From Planctomycetota bacterium (GTDB taxonomy: Bacteria; Planctomycetota; UBA1135; UBA2386), in the NCBI GenBank assembly GCA_028281765.1, contig JANQJF010000050.1:124001-188000 (forward strand): a stretch of 64,000 nt of DNA. Direction: 5' to 3'. Positions 58,483-64,000 of this stretch are shown here, piece after piece (position 1 is the stretch's first letter; every line of letters begins with the position of its first letter). A model generated the notes under the pieces. That model saw nothing but the letters and a program-made list of their open reading frames with translations. It was not told the origin of the DNA and ran no database searches. A program made the position numbers and the translations under genes.

Positions 58483-61400
58483 ATGCGTCGTGCTCTGTTG
58501 CTCGTGATTCTCGCGGTGTGGTGCGGGGCCGCTCCCGCACAGGTCGTGATCTCCGAGTTCATGGCCGCGAACCGGGACATCCTGCTCGATCGCGACGGCT
58601 ATTCGACCGACTGGGTCGAGCTACACAACGCCGGCGATCGCGCGGTCGACCTCGCGGGTCACTTCCTGACCAACGCGAAGAAGGACCCGCGGCGCTGGCA
58701 GTTTCCGCGGGCTTCGATCCCGGCACGTGGCTACCTCGTCGTGCACCTCAGCGGCAAGGATCGGCGCACGCCCGGTCGGCCGCTGCACACGAACTTCCGC
58801 ATCAAGCGGCGCGGTGACGACCTGACGTTGTTTGCGCCCGACGGTGAGACCGTGGTGTCTCGGGTTCGCTTCGATCGGCAGTATCCCGACGTCTCGCAGG
58901 GCCTGCCGCAGCGGTTCACGTCCACCGTGCTGCTCGCAGAGGACGCGGAGGGACGGGTGCTGGTGCCACGGAATTCGGTGCCGTACCTCCCGACCGAACC
59001 GGGATACGACGATTCGCGCTGGGTCGTCGGACGCGGTGGGTTCGGCTTCGACGAGAAACGCATTCCGACGCTGCGCGAGTCGATTCGAACGGACGTCGGG
59101 AAGTACCTGCGAGGACGCAACGCGACGGTCTACTACCGCCTCGCGTTCGACGTCGACGATCCGTCCGCGTTCGATCTCGCGGTTTTCCGTGTGCGCTACG
59201 AGACGGGATTCGTCGCGTACCTCAACGGTCAGGAGATCGCGCGTCGGCGCGCGCCGCGGAAACTCGGCGTCGATGCGGAGGCCGAGGTCGGGCTCGAGCC
59301 GCGCGATCCGTTTCGCTCGGAGTACTTCGCGATTCCTGCGGCGAAGTCCGTGCTGCGCCCGGGCCGGAACGTCCTCGCGATTCAGGGGTTGATCGAGTCG
59401 GCGAATTCGCTCGAGCACCTGATGATCGCGGAGATCGTCGGCTACGAATCGGAGGCTCCCGAAGCCGGAGAGTTGGTCTACCTGGACGAACCGACTCCGG
59501 GCCGACCCAATGGCGCCGGCCGGGTGGCGATGGTCGAGCCGCCGAGCGTCACGCCCGACGGCGCGTTGTTCCGCGACTCGATCGAGGTGGAACTCGCGAC
59601 CGGCGTCGCCGGCGCGGTCATTCGCTACACGCTCGACGGTTCCGACCCGACGGAGTCGAGCCCACGCTACACGGCGCCGATTCGTGTCGAGACGACCGCG
59701 GAAGTGCGCGCGCGCGCGTTCCAGGAGGGAGCGCGACCCAGTCTGGTCGTGTCTTCGTCGTGCACGAAGATCGGCGACGATCTCGCGGAGTTCTCTTCGA
59801 ACCTCCCGATCGCCGTGCTGACGACGTTCGGGCGGTCGATCCGACCGAAGACCTTCATCGATGCCCACGGCCATGTGCTCGCGCCCGCGACGGGCGCGCG
59901 CACGGACTGGTCGTCCCCGGTGGACTACTCCGGACGCATCGGCATCAAGACGCGGGGGTCGAGCACGCTCGATCGACCGAAGAAGGGTTACGGCTGCGAG
60001 CTGCGCGATCACGAGGGTGAGGAGCGCGCGCGCAGTTTACTCGGGATGCCCGCGGATACCCATTGGGTGCTCTACGCGCCCCACAACTGGGACCAAGCGC
60101 ACATGCGCAACGCGCTGTGCTACGACCTCGCGCGCACACTCGGCCTCGACTCGCCACGCTTTCGGTTCCTCGAGGTATTCGTCAATCCGGAGCGCCGACC
60201 CGTGCAGCGCTCGGACTACGTCGGTCTGTATCTGTTGGTCGAACGGATCTCCCCGGGGCCGCACCGCGTCGACATCGAGACGCTGCCGCTGCGCGCGGAG
60301 TCGGATGCGGATCTGTCTGGTGGCTACATGCTCAAGATCGACCGGCCGGGTCCGGGCGACATGGGTTTCACGAGCAAAGGCCAGCGCCTCCAGTTCGTGT
60401 ACCCGAAGGAGCGGCACGTCACCGATCCGCAGCGCGCGTGGCTGAAGCGCTACTTCGACGCGTTCGGAGATGCGATCCAAGGCGAGGAGTCGACGGATCC
60501 GGAGCGCGGCTATGCGGCGTTTCTCGAGGTCGACAACTGGATCGACTACCACCTCTTCAACGAGTACACGAAGAACCCGGACGCGTACACGCTGAGCACG
60601 TACCTCTACAAGCGACGCGACGGCAAGCTGCGGATGGGCCCGGCGTGGGACTACGACCGCGCGATGCGCACGAACGACGAGGACTACTGGGTCGGTCGTG
60701 CTTCCCGTCCGAGCGGCTGGACCAGCGACTGCTACTACAGCTGGTGGGGTCTGCTGTTTCGGGATCCGGAGTTTCGGAAGCGGTATCGCGCGCGTGGTAG
60801 GCGGATCTTGGAGAACGAGTTTCGCATCGACCGCGTGTGCGAGCGCATCGACGCGTTCGCCGACAAGATGCGTGAGGCAGAGGAGCGAGACCGCCAGCGC
60901 TGGCCGATCATCGAAGCGGGCGGTTGGGACAACGAGGTCCTCGACCTCAAGGAGTGGATTCGAGCGCGTGACCGGTGGTTCCGCGACGAGCTCCTCGAGA
61001 TGCCGAAGCTACGCAGCTCTTCGCCGAAGTTCGTGATGCCGTTCTCGGTGTCGATCGAGCACGGGAACGAAGAGGGCGTGCTCTACTACACGACCGACGG
61101 CGCGGATCCGCGGCTCAGCAACGGGGACGTGTCGCCGCGCGCGAAGGTCTATGAGGGCCCGATCGAGATCGCCCGTGACACCAAGATTCGTGCGCGGGTC
61201 AAGGTCGACGACAAGTGGAGTCGACTGGCGGACCGCTGGTACGTGCGACGCGTGCAGAAGATCGCGATCACCGAGGTGATGTACAACCCGCGCGGCGGCC
61301 GGAACTACGAGTTCATCGAGCTGCACAACTACGGGGACAGTCCGGTCGATCTGAGCGGCGTCGACGTGAGTGGTGCGGTTCGCTTCCACTTCGCGATGGG

Positions 61401-61713
61401 CACGGTCAAGAGTCTGGACCCGGGAGAGCGAGTGGTGATCGTTCGGGATCGCGTGCGCTTCGCAAACCGATACGACGTCACGAAGATCCGCGTGGCGGGG
61501 GAATACATGGGGCGGTTCAGCAACACCGCCGGTGAGCTCATCGTGTCGGGCTCCGTGGGCGAGGAGTTGTGCCGCGTGAAGTACGACGACGGGTGGTTCC
61601 CGGATACGGACGGCAAGGGCTACTCGCTCGAGGCGCGACGATCGGATCGCAAGATCGAGAAGCGAGGCGAGTGGCGGCGCAGCGCCGAGTCCGGCGGAAG
61701 CCCGGGTCGATGA
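58483..61713 (+). CDS. CotH-family protein with lamin-tail and chitobiase-C domains
   Basis: This 1076-residue exported protein (signal about 1-19, ending APAQ) has an ordered set of domains. A lamin-tail domain at about 20-140 has VISEFMAANRDILLDRDG and DWVELHNAG. About 150-330 is a beta-sandwich. A chitobiase/hexosaminidase C-type Ig domain at about 345-420 contains IRYTLDGSDPTESSPRY. The CotH kinase-like domain at about 460-800 contains IKTRGSSTLDRPKKGYG, YVGLYLLVERI, GGYMLKIDRP, and PAWDYDRAM with metal Asp723 and Asp725. A second chitobiase-C unit (LYYTTDGADPRLS) and a second lamin-tail domain (ITEVMYNPRGGRNYEFIELHNYG) close the protein. CotH proteins are atypical protein kinases in spore coats; here the protein is extracytoplasmic. 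An ATGA overlap couples it to the next gene. Confidence 0.88.
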   Translation: MRRALLLVILAVWCGAAPAQVVISEFMAANRDILLDRDGYSTDWVELHNAGDRAVDLAGHFLTNAKKDPRRWQFPRASIPARGYLVVHLSGKDRRTPGRPLHTNFRIKRRGDDLTLFAPDGETVVSRVRFDRQYPDVSQGLPQRFTSTVLLAEDAEGRVLVPRNSVPYLPTEPGYDDSRWVVGRGGFGFDEKRIPTLRESIRTDVGKYLRGRNATVYYRLAFDVDDPSAFDLAVFRVRYETGFVAYLNGQEIARRRAPRKLGVDAEAEVGLEPRDPFRSEYFAIPAAKSVLRPGRNVLAIQGLIESANSLEHLMIAEIVGYESEAPEAGELVYLDEPTPGRPNGAGRVAMVEPPSVTPDGALFRDSIEVELATGVAGAVIRYTLDGSDPTESSPRYTAPIRVETTAEVRARAFQEGARPSLVVSSSCTKIGDDLAEFSSNLPIAVLTTFGRSIRPKTFIDAHGHVLAPATGARTDWSSPVDYSGRIGIKTRGSSTLDRPKKGYGCELRDHEGEERARSLLGMPADTHWVLYAPHNWDQAHMRNALCYDLARTLGLDSPRFRFLEVFVNPERRPVQRSDYVGLYLLVERISPGPHRVDIETLPLRAESDADLSGGYMLKIDRPGPGDMGFTSKGQRLQFVYPKERHVTDPQRAWLKRYFDAFGDAIQGEESTDPERGYAAFLEVDNWIDYHLFNEYTKNPDAYTLSTYLYKRRDGKLRMGPAWDYDRAMRTNDEDYWVGRASRPSGWTSDCYYSWWGLLFRDPEFRKRYRARGRRILENEFRIDRVCERIDAFADKMREAEERDRQRWPIIEAGGWDNEVLDLKEWIRARDRWFRDELLEMPKLRSSSPKFVMPFSVSIEHGNEEGVLYYTTDGADPRLSNGDVSPRAKVYEGPIEIARDTKIRARVKVDDKWSRLADRWYVRRVQKIAITEVMYNPRGGRNYEFIELHNYGDSPVDLSGVDVSGAVRFHFAMGTVKSLDPGERVVIVRDRVRFANRYDVTKIRVAGEYMGRFSNTAGELIVSGSVGEELCRVKYDDGWFPDTDGKGYSLEARRSDRKIEKRGEWRRSAESGGSPGR

Positions 61714-63791
61714 CCGACGGACCAGGGGCGGTTCGGGTTGTCGCGCTCGTCGTCGCGGTCGTCGCCGTGATCGCCCTGCTTCGCTGGGTGGACGACGAGG
61801 CGGCTCCGTCGGGGGGCCTCCGCTGGGCCAGCGACATCCCGCTCGTCGAGTTGGCGATTCCGGAAGACGCGATTCGTCGGCTCGAGACCGCGCTCGAGCG
61901 CGGGGATCCGCGGTTGCGGCACGAGCGTGGTGGAGACCGCCCGTTCGTCAATGCTTCGATTCGCGAGGCCGGACGGATGCGGGACTGCGAGGTCGCGATC
62001 CTCGCGCCCCCGACGCATCACGATCCCGCGAAGCCTTCCTTGCGGGTGAAGTTCCGGAAGCGCGATGCGCGCGACGGCGTGCGTCGCATCGACCTGTATC
62101 GCCCGGATGATCCGCTGGCGCTCGACGGGGTGATGTATTCGCAGCTCGGCGCAGAGCTCGGGCTGCTGTCCGACTCGCAGTCGCTGGTCCGGCTCGCGAT
62201 CAACGGGGAGTTCCGCGGCGTGTACCGCGCGGCGCTGCCGACCGGCCTCGCGATGACGCAGGCGTGTGCGCGGTTCGCGGGAACGTTTCTGTTCAGCGAT
62301 CCGGGCAGTGATCGATGGCGCGACGTGTCCGCGTGGCGGCGATTCGGCCGAGACGACATCGGCGGCGCGCCCCTGCGCCCGCTCCTCGCGGCGGTCGCGG
62401 CGCGAGAGCCGAAGGCGCTCGAGGGCTTGCTGGACGTCAATGCGTTCGCGAGATGGTCGGCGCTACGCCTCGCTCTCGGTCGCGTCGAGCGCAGCGAGTC
62501 GCAGGTTTGCCTGTTCTTCGCTCCTGAGCACGGACGGTTCGAGCCGGTCGTGTGGCCGTTCGATGGCGAGACGGTGACCGACTGGAGCGGAGATCTCTCG
62601 GGTGGTTCCGAGCTGCTGGAAGCGTTGGAGAACGTGCCGGGTTGGTCCCGTCGCCTCGCCGACGCGTGGGGCGAGCTCGAGAGCCGTCTGACCGACGACG
62701 ATCTTCGTGGGCGGATCGTCGATGCCGTGGCGGCAAGCGCGAGCGCGCTCGCGCGCGACGTGGACCCGGTACCCGAGGGCGAAGCGATGGTGCGCGCCGC
62801 GGCGAGACTCGCGTCCTTCCGAGACCGCATGCCGCCGGGTGCGGCGTTCGATTCGGCGTCGTCGGGCGCCGCGGAGACGATCGTCCTCGGTCCCGGAGTC
62901 GTGCCCATCGACACGCCGCTCCGGGTCACCACCCAGCAGGAGTTGCGAGTCGTCGCCGGGACCACGCTCGAGTTCGCGACCGACTGCGGACTGTTCGCGC
63001 GAGGAGTCGTGAGAATCGAAGGGACCGCGGAGCGGCCGGTCGTCATCCGCGGCAAGGGGAAGAACGGACGGTTCGATGGATTCGCGATCGTGGGGTCGCA
63101 GACCCGAGGGTCGTCGATTCGTCACTGTGACTTCGAGGGTGGGCGCGCGACGACGGTGGGGCACCATCGTCTCGCCGCGGCGATCGTCGTGCATGCCTGT
63201 CCGGATGTGGCGATCGAGTCTTCGCGATTCGGGCCCGCTGGCCCGAAGGACGACACCCTGCACGTGTCGGGATCGCAGTTCCGCATTCGAGAATGTGTCT
63301 TCGAGGACGCCCGCAAAGACGCGATCGATGTCGCCTTCGGCGCCGGGGTTCTCGAGTCCGTCACCGTTCGCGGGGCTCGCCGGCACGGGATCGACGTGTC
63401 GGCGGCCGAGGTGACTCTGCGAAGAGTGCGCGTCGATGGCGCGAAGCGCGCCGGTGTCTCGGTCGGCGAAGGCGCGCGGGTGCTGCTCGAAGCCTGTGAA
63501 GTCCGAGGTTGTGCGGACGGACTGGACAGTCGCGACGGGGCACGCGTACTCGTGCGCGGCGGGAGTTTGACTGGAAACGCAACGACCGTGCGCTGCGCGT
63601 TCGAAGAGTGGCGGCACGTCGATGGAGGCGCGGTCGCGCTCGATGACAGCGACTTCGAGCCGCGCTTCGAGATCGGTGACCGGAGTGAGCTGGTGATCGC
63701 AGATGCGCGCCGTGGCGTCGTCGGGGATTGGCCGCGCGTGGTGTTCGTACCGCGCATTCCGGCGGACTGGTTGCGCGGCACTCCCCGCTGA
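61710..63791 (+). CDS. Degenerate CotH-like protein fused to a beta-helix domain
   Basis: This 693-residue protein starts in an ATGA overlap with the CotH gene. One N-terminal membrane helix (about 8-26) is followed by a CotH-like region at about 35-300 (SLRVKFRKRDARDGVRRIDLYRPDD; LVRLAINGEFRGVYRAALP). Where the partner has the WDYD metal motif, this protein has WPFDGE, so one acidic ligand is lost and kinase activity is doubtful. Residues about 400-680 form a right-handed parallel beta-helix (FDGFAIVGSQTRGSSIRHCDFEGG; GIDVSAAEVTLRRVRVDGAKRAGVSVGEGARVLLEACEVRG). Such helices usually bind or cleave polysaccharide. It may be an inactive partner or regulator of the active CotH protein. Confidence 0.78.
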   Translation: MTDGPGAVRVVALVVAVVAVIALLRWVDDEAAPSGGLRWASDIPLVELAIPEDAIRRLETALERGDPRLRHERGGDRPFVNASIREAGRMRDCEVAILAPPTHHDPAKPSLRVKFRKRDARDGVRRIDLYRPDDPLALDGVMYSQLGAELGLLSDSQSLVRLAINGEFRGVYRAALPTGLAMTQACARFAGTFLFSDPGSDRWRDVSAWRRFGRDDIGGAPLRPLLAAVAAREPKALEGLLDVNAFARWSALRLALGRVERSESQVCLFFAPEHGRFEPVVWPFDGETVTDWSGDLSGGSELLEALENVPGWSRRLADAWGELESRLTDDDLRGRIVDAVAASASALARDVDPVPEGEAMVRAAARLASFRDRMPPGAAFDSASSGAAETIVLGPGVVPIDTPLRVTTQQELRVVAGTTLEFATDCGLFARGVVRIEGTAERPVVIRGKGKNGRFDGFAIVGSQTRGSSIRHCDFEGGRATTVGHHRLAAAIVVHACPDVAIESSRFGPAGPKDDTLHVSGSQFRIRECVFEDARKDAIDVAFGAGVLESVTVRGARRHGIDVSAAEVTLRRVRVDGAKRAGVSVGEGARVLLEACEVRGCADGLDSRDGARVLVRGGSLTGNATTVRCAFEEWRHVDGGAVALDDSDFEPRFEIGDRSELVIADARRGVVGDWPRVVFVPRIPADWLRGTPR

Positions 63792-63805
63792 TGCCGTACA
63801 TGAAA

Positions 63806-63835
63806 GCGGGGTCGAAGGCTCGGCTCCGACCCCGC
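63806..63835. terminator. Bidirectional intrinsic terminator
   Basis: GCGGGGTCG (63806-63814) pairs perfectly with CGACCCCGC (63827-63835) around a 12-nt loop. It lies 14 nt after the plus-strand gene and 19 nt after the minus-strand gene end, so it can serve both convergent units. Confidence 0.7.
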
Positions 63836-63854
63836 CATCTGCGTCAGGCGAAGA

Positions 63855-64000
63855 TCACTCGTCGCCGATGCTCAAGATCATGCCACGCGACATCGAGAAG
63901 CCCTCGGGGCCGCACGGGTCGAGGCAGACAGTCTGCAGGTAGTACGTGTCACCGATCTGCGCACAGTCCGCTTCGATCGTGCAGACGAACGACGTGCCGC
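63855..64000 (-). CDS. C-terminal fragment of a cysteine-rich secreted protein
   Basis: Forty-eight residues of a minus-strand frame are visible before the window edge. They contain four cysteines in C...C...YYLQTVCLDPCGPEGFSMSRG, ending ILSIGDE. The YLQTVCLDPCGPxGFxxSRG ending resembles C-termini of large exported planctomycete proteins I have seen described as hypothetical. The start and domains lie outside, so no function is assigned. It converges with the beta-helix gene through a shared terminator. Confidence 0.6.
   Translation of the reverse strand, partial: GTSFVCTIEADCAQIGDTYYLQTVCLDPCGPEGFSMSRGMILSIGDE

Noticed and set aside
1..64000. CRISPR arrays, tRNA or rRNA genes, insertion sequences, attachment sites, replication origin
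   Set aside because: No regularly spaced repeats, cloverleaf-like genes, transposase or integrase motifs or DnaA-box clusters were noticed on reading; codon style is uniform throughout.

Overview
The window looks like a chromosomal segment of a high-GC planctomycete. The evidence is the gene content: a DUF1549/DUF1553 (PSD1) cytochrome-type protein next to a Tat-exported DUF1501 protein, FG-GAP/ASPIC-UnbV secreted proteins, CotH proteins with lamin-tail domains, a sulfatase, an ECF sigma factor coupled to a Ser/Thr kinase, and large lectin/IPT secreted proteins. The style resembles the Saltatorellus/Poly30-like lineages, but that placement is an inference from memory. No tRNA, rRNA, CRISPR array, insertion sequence or phage gene was seen. 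The region reads as ordinary vertically inherited chromosome rich in exported proteins.

Layout. 1-5.6 kb: end of an unknown gene, a cNMP-binding protein, a lectin/IPT protein, a large secreted alpha/beta hydrolase and a small anchored protein. 5.7-11 kb: a double-length UvrA with four ABC ATPase modules. 11-13.8 kb: a secreted pentein-fold (deiminase-like) protein and a solute-binding lipoprotein. 13.9-18.2 kb: the most notable locus, two convergent genes for FG-GAP repeat proteins. Each is interrupted at the equivalent position (codons 104 and 103) by an in-frame TGA, in the shared motif Trp-TGA-Cys. Exactly 19 nt after each TGA a hairpin presents the same loop, AGUUC, on stems of unrelated sequence. 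I interpret both as selenoproteins with bacterial SECIS elements. Between them lie a DUF2911 protein and a TlpA-type thioredoxin (CPNC).

18.3-35.4 kb: a small conserved protein, a PAS-GGDEF diguanylate cyclase, an FG-GAP/UnbV protein, a sugar kinase, a gingipain-like protease, a duplicated beta-sandwich protein, a PQQ-type beta-propeller divergent from an SGNH hydrolase, an unrecognised protein built of about eight repeats, a secreted protein, and the Ser/Thr kinase with its ECF sigma factor. 35.6-41.5 kb: a PSD1-DUF1501-transglutaminase/esterase operon joined by ATGA overlaps. 41.5-50.6 kb, minus strand: an aerotolerance (Bat) operon, moxR-DUF58-membrane protein-batA-batB-TPR lipoprotein-batD-TPR/SH3, in which all seven junctions are 4-nt RTGA overlaps. 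It is followed 10 nt later by a three-domain fusion of alpha/beta hydrolase, NTF2-like and histidine phosphatase.

50.7-64 kb: a thioredoxin-like/TPR protein, a sulfatase lipoprotein, a second FG-GAP/UnbV protein, a second lectin/IPT protein, a CotH protein with lamin-tail and chitobiase-C domains, a degenerate CotH/beta-helix protein coupled to it by ATGA, and the end of a cysteine-rich secreted protein. The two lectin/IPT genes and the two FG-GAP/UnbV genes are paralogue pairs of nearly identical length. Most genes end in TGA, so TGA is a normal stop codon here and the two internal TGAs need a special explanation.
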